A stretch of DNA of 64,000 nucleotides. Origin: Clostridia bacterium (GTDB lineage Bacteria; Bacillota; Clostridia; Christensenellales; CAG-138). The stretch covers positions 1-64,000 of the forward strand of contig JAFRUN010000044.1 of the NCBI GenBank assembly GCA_017438865.1, given 5' to 3'. The position numbers and the translations under genes are program-made. Under the pieces are notes generated by a model that did not search any database, had not been told where the DNA came from, and worked only from the letters and a program-made list of their open reading frames with translations. Shown here one piece after another: positions 52,141-60,548 of the stretch (position 1 is the stretch's first letter; the number at the start of each line of letters is the position of its first letter).

Positions 52141-53550
52141 TCAGCCCAGGCGGATGCGCGCCTTCATGTACGCGCCGCCGTCGGAGACCTTCACCCATTC
52201 CTTATAGCCCTTGCCGCAGTAGCCGCCGCCGGCAAGCTGTACCTTTCCGCCCATCATCGAGACGGATTTCAGAAGGTCCGGCACATAGCCGGTCAGCACG
52301 ATCGGCGAGAACACCCTGCCGGTGAGCTTTCCGTCCCTGATCTCGCGCGCAACATTGACCATGCACTGGATGCCCCAGTTCTTCGGATCCTCCATGCCGC
52401 TGGTCGGTTCCTCGAGCAGGAATCCGTATCCGATCGAGGCGATCATCTCTTCCTTCGTGGCGTCGCCGCCTTCGAAGTATGTGTTCGTCATGCGTGTGTA
52501 CGCCTTGCGCTCATAGCTTTCGCGGCGTCCGTTGCCCGTGGGCTTTGTGCCGAGCCGCATCGCGGACAGCGCGTCGCACATGCCGCGGCGCAGCACGCCC
52601 TTGTCAATGATGACCGTGTCGCCGGTGAGCGTTCCTTCGTCGTCGAACGCCCACGTTGCGCATTCGTCGACCGCCGAACCGTCGTGCATGGTGACCAAAG
52701 GACTTGCCACATATTCGCCGATGAACTGCTTTGCCTGCGCGCGGTCTTTCACAAACATATCCATCTCCACGCCGTGCCCGAACGCCTCGTGAACGATCAT
52801 GCCGGTGACCTCCGGATCGCAGACGCATTCGTACTCGCCGGGGATCATCGGTTCGGACCGCAGCAGATCGTTGAGCCGGCGGGTGACCTCGTCGACGTCG
52901 TTTTCGACCGCTTTCAAAAGCTCCGCGCCGCCGAGCAGAGAATAGCCCTGATAGCTGTTCTTGACCTCTTCCCCGCGCGAACCGAACGCGCCGACGCCCG
53001 CAGTTATCCACATATGCGTTTCATCAAGGTCACGGTGTTCGGACAGAAAGAGCTTGCGTTCCGCGCAGTAGGTCACATTACAGGCGATATCCATGATGTT
53101 CTCCGCCCGCATGCCCTTTTCGCGGATGCGGCGAATGAGATCGAGGATCGCTTCGTCGCCGACGTCCATCGGATCGATCTCATACTTCGCTTCCTTTTTC
53201 AGCACGGCGGGGGAATCGTCCGGGATTGCCGTCGGCATCGGCGTGATCCCTTCGGGCAGCGCCCTGCGCTCCGCTTCGAGACGCCGCTCCATTTCGGCGG
53301 CGATCTTCGGGATCATCTCCTCCGAAAACGCGTTGATCGAATACTCCGCGCAGCCGGTTTCGTCGAACACGCGGATCACAAAGCCGTAGCCGCCGTCGCC
53401 CTCGGACGAGATCGTGATCCCGTTCCTGGAAACGCGCCACGAGCGGAAATGCTCGTCGGTCGCGAGCACCGAGGCGTAGGGATAGCGCTCACGCAGCGCC
53501 ACAACGAGTTTGCGAAGAGCGGGCTTCTGCGCGTCGAGTCGTTCAAACAT
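52141..53550 (-). CDS. tldD: TldD metalloprotease subunit
   Basis: A 469-aa TldD. The zinc motif HEAFGH (VHEAFGHGVEMDMF, HExxxH) and the downstream Cys/Gly-rich GGKVQLAGGGYCGKGYK segment are present. It forms a heterodimer with the next gene. Gram-positive hosts use it in maturation of ribosomal peptides or housekeeping; no precursor gene is visible here. AGGAGG 11 bases before the ATG. Confidence 0.92.
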   Translation of the reverse strand: MFERLDAQKPALRKLVVALRERYPYASVLATDEHFRSWRVSRNGITISSEGDGGYGFVIRVFDETGCAEYSINAFSEEMIPKIAAEMERRLEAERRALPEGITPMPTAIPDDSPAVLKKEAKYEIDPMDVGDEAILDLIRRIREKGMRAENIMDIACNVTYCAERKLFLSEHRDLDETHMWITAGVGAFGSRGEEVKNSYQGYSLLGGAELLKAVENDVDEVTRRLNDLLRSEPMIPGEYECVCDPEVTGMIVHEAFGHGVEMDMFVKDRAQAKQFIGEYVASPLVTMHDGSAVDECATWAFDDEGTLTGDTVIIDKGVLRRGMCDALSAMRLGTKPTGNGRRESYERKAYTRMTNTYFEGGDATKEEMIASIGYGFLLEEPTSGMEDPKNWGIQCMVNVAREIRDGKLTGRVFSPIVLTGYVPDLLKSVSMMGGKVQLAGGGYCGKGYKEWVKVSDGGAYMKARIRLG

Positions 53551-53571
53551 GGTTGTCGTTACCTCCTTTTT

Positions 53572-54477
53572 TCAGTCAAACAGGGGCAGCATGTTCACGG
53601 CGGAGATCGTCATCAGAACGAATCCCGCAAAGAACAGCACGCCGGATGCGATTCCCGCAAACAGGAACCGCTTTTTCTGGTGTGTTTCTGGGCTGATGAG
53701 CATTGCGCCGAGCGTCAGAAGCATCGGGAAGCTGCAGCCCGCGATAAGATAGGTTCCGAGCAGCTGCACGGGCTGAACCGAGGCGAGCGCCGTGCTCACG
53801 TCGACGGTCGAGGGCAGGATGCTCGACAGCGCGCCCGCACCGACCGCGATCAGGTTGTTCAGAAAATGCAGCAGCATCGGAAGCAGAATGTTGTTGCGCT
53901 TGACCATCAGAAATGCAAGGATCATTCCGAGGCAGGCGGTGTTCAGAAACCGCAGCGGCGACAGATGGAAGATCCCGAAGATGATCCCCACGACGAGCAC
54001 GATCGGCCAGTCGCGTTTCCAGCTTCTGAAGCTCGAAAGGATCGCGCCGCGCATGATCGCCTCCTCACAGATCGCGGGAAGGATCGTCGCGATCGGGATC
54101 AGAAGCAGCAGGTTGTTTCCGGAGTAGAGAAAATCGTTGAGCCCCTCGATCTCCTGCATCGACGAGGGCAGGATCGTCATCGAAAGACCGACGGCGACCA
54201 TGCTGAGACCGTAGCCGCCCGCGAGCAGAAGCATCGTTCCGCCGAACTCGCGTCCGGTGATGCGGCGGACGGGGAAGACCTCTTTGAGTTTCACGCGAAA
54301 GATCAGGCAATAGCCGACCGCAAGCGCGAGCATCATGAGCTCCGTTGCGGCGAGCCCCCAAAGTCCCCACGCGCGCTGCATCGCCGAACCGGCGAACAGC
54401 AGCGCGGCGATCGCGACCGCCGCAAGGATGAAGCCCGCCCACGGACGCAGCCGTTCCTGGTTTGTCAGTTGCTGCAT
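53572..54477 (-). CDS. CPBP family intramembrane metalloprotease (Abi/CAAX)
   Basis: A 301-aa multi-helix membrane protein. The catalytic motifs EEAIMRGA (EExxxR) and FGIFHLSPLRF (FxxxH) are seen in the second half, along with FLMVKRNNILLPMLLHFLNN. Members cleave C-terminal peptides or give immunity to bacteriocins; the function here is unknown. GGAGGggcat is placed before the ATG; spacing to yhaM is 15 bases. Confidence 0.88.
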   Translation of the reverse strand: MQQLTNQERLRPWAGFILAAVAIAALLFAGSAMQRAWGLWGLAATELMMLALAVGYCLIFRVKLKEVFPVRRITGREFGGTMLLLAGGYGLSMVAVGLSMTILPSSMQEIEGLNDFLYSGNNLLLLIPIATILPAICEEAIMRGAILSSFRSWKRDWPIVLVVGIIFGIFHLSPLRFLNTACLGMILAFLMVKRNNILLPMLLHFLNNLIAVGAGALSSILPSTVDVSTALASVQPVQLLGTYLIAGCSFPMLLTLGAMLISPETHQKKRFLFAGIASGVLFFAGFVLMTISAVNMLPLFD

Positions 54478-54492
54478 ATGCCCCTCCGTTTT

Positions 54493-55437
54493 TCAGTCGA
54501 TTTTGAAGAGCTGGCGGTTGTCGAGCGCCCATTGCCGCTCGGAGAAGCCGTCCTTCGATACGCCGTCCAATGCGGCATCCATTTCGTACATCTTGCTGTC
54601 CAGAAGGTCACAGACGGAAAGCACCTCCGCCTCCGGGAACATCGGAAGCCGCGGGCTGCCGAACTCCGGCTTGCCGTGATGCGACAGGATCATGTGTTCG
54701 AGGAGCATCGCGGTCTTCGGCTCGATCATCGTGATCTCCGCGGCGGCGGCGACCATCGCCATGCCGACGTTGATGTGCCCCAAAAGCTGTCCTTCGGTCG
54801 TGTACGCGCCCGCGATGCCGAGCGTGTCCGCGTCGAGCTCACGGAGTTTTCCGATGTCGTGCAGAATCGCCCCCGCAAACAGCAGGTCCTTATGGAGCGA
54901 GGGGTAAAGCTCCGCAATGCGCTGCGCCAGATGCAGGACCGCGCAGGTATGGTGCAGAAGTCCGCCGCGCGTGGCGTGGTGGAGCTTCACGCCCGCGGGA
55001 TAGATCAGGAGCTGATCCTTGTTCTCGCGCAGCATATACTGCACGATGCGCCTGAGTTCCTCGTCTTTGAACCCGCCCGCCGCGGCGTACAGCTCGTCGT
55101 ACATCGCCTGCGGATCGAACGGCGCGGTCGGGATGATCCCGCTCATGTCCACGTTGTCGTCCTCGGTCGCCATGCGGATCCGGTCGATCTTGAACTGCTC
55201 GGTGTCCTTCCACACCTGCACTGTGCCGCGCACCTTAATGATATCGTTCACGTCGTAGGAGCCGTGCGTGATGCGCGAATAGTTCCAGAGCTTCGCCACG
55301 CACTCGCCCTCACTATCCGCAAGCACCATGTCGAGGTATTCCGTGCCCTTCACGTCCGTGCGTACCGCTGCGCTCTTTACGAGACAAAAGCCCTCGGTCG
55401 TGCCGAACGCATCCTTGATCAATCGCATTTTACCCAT
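54493..55437 (-). CDS. yhaM: 3'-5' exoribonuclease YhaM
   Basis: A 314-aa protein with an N-terminal OB fold (EYLDMVLADSEGECVAKLWNYS) and a C-terminal HD domain with HHTCAVLH and LHDIGK; SHHGKPEFGSPR is also typical. Degrades RNA or DNA from the 3' end with manganese; implicated in DNA replication and mRNA turnover in Gram-positives. GGAGG eight bases before the ATG. First gene of yhaM-CPBP-tldD-tldE; an extended -10 (TGCTATACT) lies just upstream, divergent from mnmG. Confidence 0.94.
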   Translation of the reverse strand: MGKMRLIKDAFGTTEGFCLVKSAAVRTDVKGTEYLDMVLADSEGECVAKLWNYSRITHGSYDVNDIIKVRGTVQVWKDTEQFKIDRIRMATEDDNVDMSGIIPTAPFDPQAMYDELYAAAGGFKDEELRRIVQYMLRENKDQLLIYPAGVKLHHATRGGLLHHTCAVLHLAQRIAELYPSLHKDLLFAGAILHDIGKLRELDADTLGIAGAYTTEGQLLGHINVGMAMVAAAAEITMIEPKTAMLLEHMILSHHGKPEFGSPRLPMFPEAEVLSVCDLLDSKMYEMDAALDGVSKDGFSERQWALDNRQLFKID

Positions 55438-55496
55438 GTTTCGATCCTCCTGTGCCTTTCAGTATAGCAGAGTTTTACGGAAATTTCCACTATTCG

Positions 55497-55526
55497 TTGC
55501 ACAAAATCCGTCGGATATGGTATACT
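55497..55526 (+). promoter_or_regulatory. Promoter of mnmG-rsmG
   Basis: TTGCAC, 18 bp, TATACT, 31 bases before the start codon. Confidence 0.7.
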
Positions 55527-55557
55527 GAACCGTCGAACAAACACGAAGGGGATTCTT

Positions 55558-57426
55558 ATGGAACGGCAGCGGTTTGAAATCATCGTCATCGGCGCGGGGC
55601 ACGCGGGCATCGAAGCCGCGCTTGCCTGTTCGCGCATGGGCCTGAAAACGCTGCTTTTAACCCTCAATCTCGACAGCATCGGCATGATGCCCTGCAATCC
55701 CGCGATCGGCGGCACCGGCAAGGGACATCTGGTGCGCGAAGTCGACGCGATGGGCGGCGAAATGGGGCTTGCCGCGGACGATACGCTGATCCAGATGCGC
55801 ATGCTGAACACGTCGAAGGGCCCCGCGGTCCATTCGCTTCGCGCGCAGATGGACAAGCGCCGCTATCACGAGCGCATGAAACGCGCGCTGGAACGGCAGG
55901 AAAACCTGACGATCGTGCAGGGCGAAGTCACCGAGATCCTCACCGAGAACGGGCGTGTCTCCGGCGTAAAGACCGACGAGGGCTTTTCCTACGACTGCCG
56001 CGCCGTCGTGCTGTGCAGCGGCGTATACCTGAAAAGCCGGATCCTGATCGGCGAATGGTCACGTCTTTCCGGTCCCTGCGGGATGATGCGCAGCGAAGGG
56101 CTTTCCGACGCGCTGTCCTCGCTCGGGATCCCGCTGCAGCGGTTCAAGACCGGCACGCCCGCGCGCGTACGAAAAAACTCGCTCGATCTCGACAAGATGG
56201 AGATCCAGCTCGGCGACGATCCGACGCCCGCGTTCTCGTTTTTGAACGGGCGGCTGCAGATCGGGCAGGATCCCTGTTATCTCACCTATACGAATCAGAA
56301 AACGCACGACATCATCCTGAGGAATCTCGACCGTTCGCCGATGTACGCGGGGCGCATCCACGCCACCGGCACGCGCTACTGCCCGTCGATCGAGGACAAG
56401 ATCGTGCGGTTTCCGGACCACGACCGGCACCAGATCTTCATCGAGCCGGAGGGCAGAACGACCGAGGAAATGTATGTGCAGGGCATGAGTACCTCGCTGC
56501 CCGCCGATGTGCAGGTCGACATGCTGCACACCATGCCGGGACTCGAACACTGCGAGGTCATGCGCCTGGGCTATGCGATCGAGTACGACTGCCTCGTGCC
56601 GAACGTGCTCGACCTTTCGCTGATGGTCAAGGAGATCCCCGGTCTGTTCACCGCGGGGCAGGTGAACGGTTCGAGCGGCTATGAGGAAGCCGCCGCGCAG
56701 GGCTTTTATGCCGGCGTGAACGCCGCGCTGCATGTAAAGGGCGAGGAGCCGTTCTTCCTCGGCAGAAGCGACGCCTACATCGGCGTGCTCGTCGACGATC
56801 TTGCCACCAAGGGCACGCCCGAACCGTACCGTATGATGACGAGTCGCTGCGAATACCGCCTGCTGCTCCGGCAGGACAACGCGGACCTGCGGCTCACCGG
56901 GCGCGCAAGGCGGCTCGGGCTCGTCTCCGAGGAACGCTGGGCAGCGCTGCAAAGAAAGAAAGAGGGCATCGAACGGGCAATGGAACGCCTCGGCACGCAT
57001 GTGCCGCCGGGCGACGCGCTGCGCGTGTATCTCGAATCGATCGGCGAGAGTGTACCGGCAAACGGCGCAAAGCTCTTTGACCTGCTGAAGCGTCCGAATG
57101 TGCACTATACCGACCTGCTGAACCTCTTTGACTGTCTCGAGCCGCTCGAGCCCGCGGTCGAGGAGCAGGTCGACGTCATGGCGCACTACGACGGCTATAT
57201 CGAAAAGCAGACCGAGCAGGTGCGGCGCTTCCGCGCGATGGAGGAGCTGCCGCTGCCGAAGGATTTTGACTACATGACGCTCGACGGGCTGCGGCTCGAA
57301 GCGCGGCAGAAGCTGAACGCACAGCGTCCGATGAACCTCGGGCAGGCGTCGCGTATCTCCGGCGTGTCGCCCGCGGACGTCGGCGTACTGCTGGTGTATC
57401 TGAAGAGAGGAACGAACCATGCGTGA
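55558..57426 (+). CDS. mnmG: tRNA uridine-5-carboxymethylaminomethyl modification protein MnmG (GidA)
   Basis: A 622-aa FAD protein. N-terminal VIGAGHAGIEAAL dinucleotide motif, PCNPAIGGTGKGHLVREVDAMGG and a C-terminal helical domain that contacts MnmE. Forms cmnm5U at the wobble position of tRNAs. AAGGGG six bases before the ATG. It overlaps rsmG by eight bases, the usual order near the origin in many Firmicutes, but no rnpA, mnmE or par genes are adjacent. Confidence 0.97.
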   Translation: MERQRFEIIVIGAGHAGIEAALACSRMGLKTLLLTLNLDSIGMMPCNPAIGGTGKGHLVREVDAMGGEMGLAADDTLIQMRMLNTSKGPAVHSLRAQMDKRRYHERMKRALERQENLTIVQGEVTEILTENGRVSGVKTDEGFSYDCRAVVLCSGVYLKSRILIGEWSRLSGPCGMMRSEGLSDALSSLGIPLQRFKTGTPARVRKNSLDLDKMEIQLGDDPTPAFSFLNGRLQIGQDPCYLTYTNQKTHDIILRNLDRSPMYAGRIHATGTRYCPSIEDKIVRFPDHDRHQIFIEPEGRTTEEMYVQGMSTSLPADVQVDMLHTMPGLEHCEVMRLGYAIEYDCLVPNVLDLSLMVKEIPGLFTAGQVNGSSGYEEAAAQGFYAGVNAALHVKGEEPFFLGRSDAYIGVLVDDLATKGTPEPYRMMTSRCEYRLLLRQDNADLRLTGRARRLGLVSEERWAALQRKKEGIERAMERLGTHVPPGDALRVYLESIGESVPANGAKLFDLLKRPNVHYTDLLNLFDCLEPLEPAVEEQVDVMAHYDGYIEKQTEQVRRFRAMEELPLPKDFDYMTLDGLRLEARQKLNAQRPMNLGQASRISGVSPADVGVLLVYLKRGTNHA

Positions 57427-58096
57427 ATTGCTGAACCAAACGATCCCGAATCTCAGCAAGGAGGCATGCGACAAATTTGTCGCATACTATGACCTGCTGA
57501 TCGACTGGAACACGCGGATGAATCTGACGGCGATCACCGAACCGGCGGACGTCGTGAAAAAGCATTTTTACGATTCGCTCGCCGCGCTGCCGTATCTCCG
57601 TGACGGCGCGAAGGTCGCGGACGTCGGCACCGGGGCGGGTTTTCCGGCGATCCCGCTGCTCATTATGAATCCGACCTTAAAGATCACGCTCGTCGATTCG
57701 CTTCAAAAGCGCATCACATTCCTTGAGGAAGTGCTGAAAACGCTCGGATTATCGGCGGAATGCGTCCACGCGCGGGCGGAGGACTTCGGGCGCGATCCGG
57801 ACGTTCGCGGGCGGTTCGACGCGACGGTTTCCCGCGCCGTCGCTTCTCTTCCGGTGCTTCTGGAGCTCACCGTGCCGCTTCTCACGGTCGGCGGCAAGGC
57901 GTACTGCTATAAGGGCGACGTTTCCGAGGAACTCGTTACCGCAAGAAATGCCCTGCATCTTTTGCACGCGACCTGTGAAACCGTCCCGGTCGAAGCGGAC
58001 TACGGCGCGCGCACGCTGGTAATCTGCACCAAAAACGCACCAACTCCGTCGATCTACCCGCGCAAGGCAGGCATGCCGAGCAAAAAGCCGCTTTGA
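57419..58096 (+). CDS. rsmG: 16S rRNA (guanine-527-N7)-methyltransferase RsmG (GidB)
   Basis: A 225-aa class I methyltransferase with the SAM motif VADVGTGAGFPAIPLL and TLVDSLQKRITFLEEV; C-terminal KGDVSEELVTARNALH is typical. Full length. Overlaps mnmG. The stop codon is inside a GCCGCTTTGAC/GTCAAAGCGGC stem that lacks a T-run. Confidence 0.95.
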   Translation: MRELLNQTIPNLSKEACDKFVAYYDLLIDWNTRMNLTAITEPADVVKKHFYDSLAALPYLRDGAKVADVGTGAGFPAIPLLIMNPTLKITLVDSLQKRITFLEEVLKTLGLSAECVHARAEDFGRDPDVRGRFDATVSRAVASLPVLLELTVPLLTVGGKAYCYKGDVSEELVTARNALHLLHATCETVPVEADYGARTLVICTKNAPTPSIYPRKAGMPSKKPL

Positions 58097-58111
58097 CAAG
58101 GTCAAAGCGGC

Positions 58112-58260
58112 AGTGATATCCGCGCTGCGCGTGGGCGATATCTGCTGCGCAGGTGATATCCGCTTCGCGGGTGATATATTCCCTGCGGGAATGTTCAGGA
58201 GGATTCTCCTGCCGGAGAATCACGGGATTGGGTGCGGGACGCCGACCCCGGCGTCCCGCA
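58112..58260. repeat. Array of short hairpins downstream of rsmG
   Basis: Five small palindromes in a row, three of them joined by (g)TGATAT: CCGCGC-TGC-GCGTGG, CTGC-TGC-GCAG, CCGC-TTC-GCGG, ATTCCC-TGC-GGGAAT and GATTCTCC-TGCC-GGAGAATC, then a longer GGGACGCC/GGCGTCCC stem. Loops are TGC or TTC. The arms differ but the layout is constant, like variable tandem palindrome arrays. No T-run. Confidence 0.6.
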
Positions 58261-58273
58261 AAACCTGTTTCTT

Positions 58274-58480
58274 TTACCGCTTGTCCGTGCGCTCGAGAAT
58301 ATAGTCGGTCGTCGTATGATAGAGATCGGCGAGCGCAATCAGAATATCCGTCGGAATATCCCGATATCCCTGCTCATACCGAAAATACTGCGGCTGCGGC
58401 ATGTTGAGATATGCCGCCACCTCGCGCTGTGTCATATCACTGTCCTCGCGCAGTTCCCGAATCCGTTTATAAACCGCCAT
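58274..58480 (-). CDS. XRE-family small transcriptional regulator
   Basis: A 68-aa helix-turn-helix protein: MTQREVAAYLNMPQPQYFRYEQGYRDIPTDILIALADLY is a Cro/cI-type HTH, with a short C-terminal tail. GGAGG five bases before the ATG at 58480 decides the start; the 36 codons upstream have no similarity. It is divergent from a small membrane protein, and an 8-bp inverted repeat between them could be its operator. Confidence 0.87.
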   Translation of the reverse strand: MAVYKRIRELREDSDMTQREVAAYLNMPQPQYFRYEQGYRDIPTDILIALADLYHTTTDYILERTDKR

Positions 58481-58494
58481 GTCTGCCTCCGGAT

Positions 58495-58538
58495 ATCCGT
58501 TTGGATATATTGACAATACCCGAAACGGATGGTAAAAT
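58495..58538 (+). promoter_or_regulatory. Promoter of the small membrane protein with candidate XRE operator
   Basis: TTGACA, 17 bp, TAAAAT (58510-58515 and 58533-58538). ATCCGTTT (58495-58502) and AAACGGAT (58523-58530) form an 8-bp inverted repeat flanking the -35 box. Confidence 0.6.
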
Positions 58539-58587
58539 GCACATATGATAACCGCATGGATATCAATACATTTGAGGAGGGAATACA

Positions 58588-58902
58588 ATGTTTCAAAACG
58601 TAGGTAAAAAGCTGCAGGTGATAGCGATCATCTTGTTTTGGGTTGCGACTGCCGCAAGCGTTGTTCTTGCATTTGTGTTCGGAATTGACAGGGATTACTA
58701 TCACTATAGAAACGTTTTTAACGCCGGTATTTTTTTCGCTTTCCTTCTCGGCGGACCGACCGTTGCATATTTCGGGAGTCTGATTCTGCACGGGTTCGGG
58801 AGCATCGTTTCGGATCATGAAGAGTATGAATATCCGGAAGAAAAAGTGCAGGGATGGTCTGGAAAGAATGTGAATTGGCTGAACGGTCAGAACAAAAAAT
58901 AA
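58588..58902 (+). CDS. Small membrane protein, two helices, unknown function
   Basis: A 104-aa protein with two predicted transmembrane helices (about 10-30 and 45-68) and an acidic, Lys-containing C-terminal tail. No family I recognise. GAGGAGG eight bases before the ATG, and a sigma-A promoter with an XRE-type operator upstream, make it a real gene. Divergent from the XRE gene, so it may be regulated by it. Ends in a strong terminator. Confidence 0.8.
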   Translation: MFQNVGKKLQVIAIILFWVATAASVVLAFVFGIDRDYYHYRNVFNAGIFFAFLLGGPTVAYFGSLILHGFGSIVSDHEEYEYPEEKVQGWSGKNVNWLNGQNKK

Positions 58903-58904
58903 GC

Positions 58905-58932
58905 AAAAAGCGCTTCTTCGGAAGCGTTTTTT
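58905..58932 (+). terminator. Terminator
   Basis: CGCTTC-TTCG-GAAGCG with an A-run before and TTTTTT after. Confidence 0.85.
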
Positions 58933-58937
58933 CATGC

Positions 58938-58966
58938 TTGCGCGGCGATGCATGATATGCGATAAT
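58938..58966 (+). promoter_or_regulatory. Promoter of the PhzF-like gene
   Basis: TTGCGC, 17 bp, GATAAT, 21 bases before the start codon. Confidence 0.55.
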
Positions 58967-58987
58967 GAAAATCGGGAGGACGGGCAT

Positions 58988-59770
58988 ATGAAGCAGTACA
59001 TCGTCGATGCGTTTACCGACAAGCCGTTTCACGGCAATTCCGCGGCGGTTCTGGTCACGGACCGGTGGCTGCCGGACGAAACGATGCAGGCGATCGCGGC
59101 GGAGAACAACCTTGCCGAAACCGCTTTTGCGGTAAAGGAGGGCGAACGGTACCGCCTCCGCTGGTTCACGCCGAGCATGGAGGAGGAGCTTTGCGGTCAT
59201 GCGACGCTGGCGGCGTCGTTCGTGATCCTGAACTTCTATGAAAAGGGCGCGGACGAGGTGTGCTATACCTCGATGAGCGGCGATCTTTCCGTGAAGCGGG
59301 CGGGCGACCTGTACGAACTGAATTTCCCGACGTATGAGCTGAAAGAGATACCGGTGACCGACGAAATGGCGCGGGCGTTCGGCGCGCGTCCCGAAAAAGC
59401 GATTCTCGGACTCGATCTCAACTGCGTGTTTGCGGATGAAGAGATCGTCCGCGGACTTGCGCCCGATTACGAACTGCTGAAACAGCTGCCCGGACGCATC
59501 TGGAACGCCACGGCGAAGGGCAAAGAATACGACTGCGTATCGCGGAGCTTTACGCCGGAGACCGCCGTGCCGGAGGATCCGGTCTGCGGATCGGCGCACT
59601 GTCGGATCGGCGATTACTGGGCAAAGGTCCTCGACAAAAAGGTGATCCGCGCGTATCAGGCGTCACCGCGCGGGGGAGAGCTTTTCTGCGAGCCGCTCGG
59701 CAGCGGACGGATCGCGCTGCGGGGCAAAGCCGTGCTCGTCGCGGTATCCGAAATCGTCGCGCCGCTGTAA
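58988..59770 (+). CDS. PhzF family isomerase/epimerase
   Basis: A 260-aa diaminopimelate-epimerase-like fold protein. N-terminal DAFTDKPFHGNSAAV, catalytic Glu in NNLAETAF, and a C-terminal GSAHCRIGDYW segment. Members are isomerases for varied substrates; the true substrate is unknown. GGGAGGA is seven bases before the ATG at 58988; an upstream in-frame start is weaker. Monocistronic with promoter and terminator. Confidence 0.9.
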   Translation: MKQYIVDAFTDKPFHGNSAAVLVTDRWLPDETMQAIAAENNLAETAFAVKEGERYRLRWFTPSMEEELCGHATLAASFVILNFYEKGADEVCYTSMSGDLSVKRAGDLYELNFPTYELKEIPVTDEMARAFGARPEKAILGLDLNCVFADEEIVRGLAPDYELLKQLPGRIWNATAKGKEYDCVSRSFTPETAVPEDPVCGSAHCRIGDYWAKVLDKKVIRAYQASPRGGELFCEPLGSGRIALRGKAVLVAVSEIVAPL

Positions 59771-59779
59771 AAGTCTGCA

Positions 59780-59813
59780 TAAAAAATGATCCCGGAGCAT
59801 TCCGGGATCATTT
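59780..59813. terminator. Bidirectional terminator
   Basis: AAAAAATGATCCCGGA/TCCGGGATCATTT between the PhzF-like gene and the convergent lipoprotein. Confidence 0.85.
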
Positions 59814-59836
59814 GTATTTCTGCGTTACGGACGGGA

Positions 59837-60382
59837 TCAATCCGAGAACTGTCCGCTCTTGAAGAGCTCGGGCGCGTCGCTCGTATAGGTGACGGTCGTC
59901 TGTGTGCGCTTGCAGCTGCATCCGCCGGACGCGGTGGTGATCGTCTTTTCGTACGCGCCGTCGCCGACGAGCCAGTCCGTCAGCAGTTTTTCCGCTTTCT
60001 TGGCGCTGTCGGTGCGGTCGGGCGCAGTCAGAACGATGAAGCCGAACGTGTCGCCGTTGGTCTTCTTCTGCGCGTCGGTCCAGTTCTCCGTTTCGGTCCA
60101 GCCGGCTGCCCTGAGCTGTTCTGCGACGGCCTCGTCCTTGAGAAGCGCGACGGACGCTTTGGTCGGGAGCGCTTCATAATCGGTTTCCGCGTCGAGGAGC
60201 ACGCCGGTCACGATGCAGTCCTGGTTTGCCTGGAAATAGGCAAGGAGCTCTTTCGTGCTCTCTCTGTCGTACGCGACCGAAAGCTCGCCGCGGTGGCTGA
60301 CGGTCTGCTGCTGACCGCCGGTGCATCCGGCGACCGCGGTCAGAAGGATCAATGCGATCAATAACGAAATCAGTTTTTTCAT
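59837..60382 (-). CDS. Small lipoprotein, function unknown
   Basis: A 181-aa lipoprotein with lipobox LLTAVAGC (C20). The body has an AAEQLRAAGWTE-like region and a GGCSCKR cysteine pair near 155. I recognise no domain. AAGGAG is six bases before the ATG; a promoter (TTGTGA-17-TAATAT) is upstream. Confidence 0.78.
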   Translation of the reverse strand: MKKLISLLIALILLTAVAGCTGGQQQTVSHRGELSVAYDRESTKELLAYFQANQDCIVTGVLLDAETDYEALPTKASVALLKDEAVAEQLRAAGWTETENWTDAQKKTNGDTFGFIVLTAPDRTDSAKKAEKLLTDWLVGDGAYEKTITTASGGCSCKRTQTTVTYTSDAPELFKSGQFSD

Positions 60383-60410
60383 GGAAGTCTCCTTCTCGGA
60401 TAATCGATTT

Positions 60411-60439
60411 ATATTAGCACACTTTTCCGCGAATCACAA
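60411..60439 (-). promoter_or_regulatory. Promoter of the small lipoprotein
   Basis: On the minus strand TTGTGA, 17 bp, TAATAT, about 28 bases before the start codon. Confidence 0.6.
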
Positions 60440-60487
60440 GCCCCAAATGCAGAAAAACACGGGAAGGGACGCGGCGGAACGGAATCC

Positions 60488-60516
60488 TTGCTTTTTGTCC
60501 CGTATAATGATATAAT
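60488..60516 (+). promoter_or_regulatory. Promoter of trkA-trkH
   Basis: TTGCTT, 17 bp, TATAAT, 32 bases before the trkA ATG. Confidence 0.75.
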
Positions 60517-60548
60517 ATCTCATTATTGCGAATATGAGGAGGAGAACT

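Noticed and set aside
51049-55467. Very long plus-strand open frame across tldE, tldD, CPBP and yhaM
   Set aside because: It is antisense to four well-supported genes with ribosome sites; its composition (Arg, Val, His, Asp rich) is typical of a GC-rich shadow.
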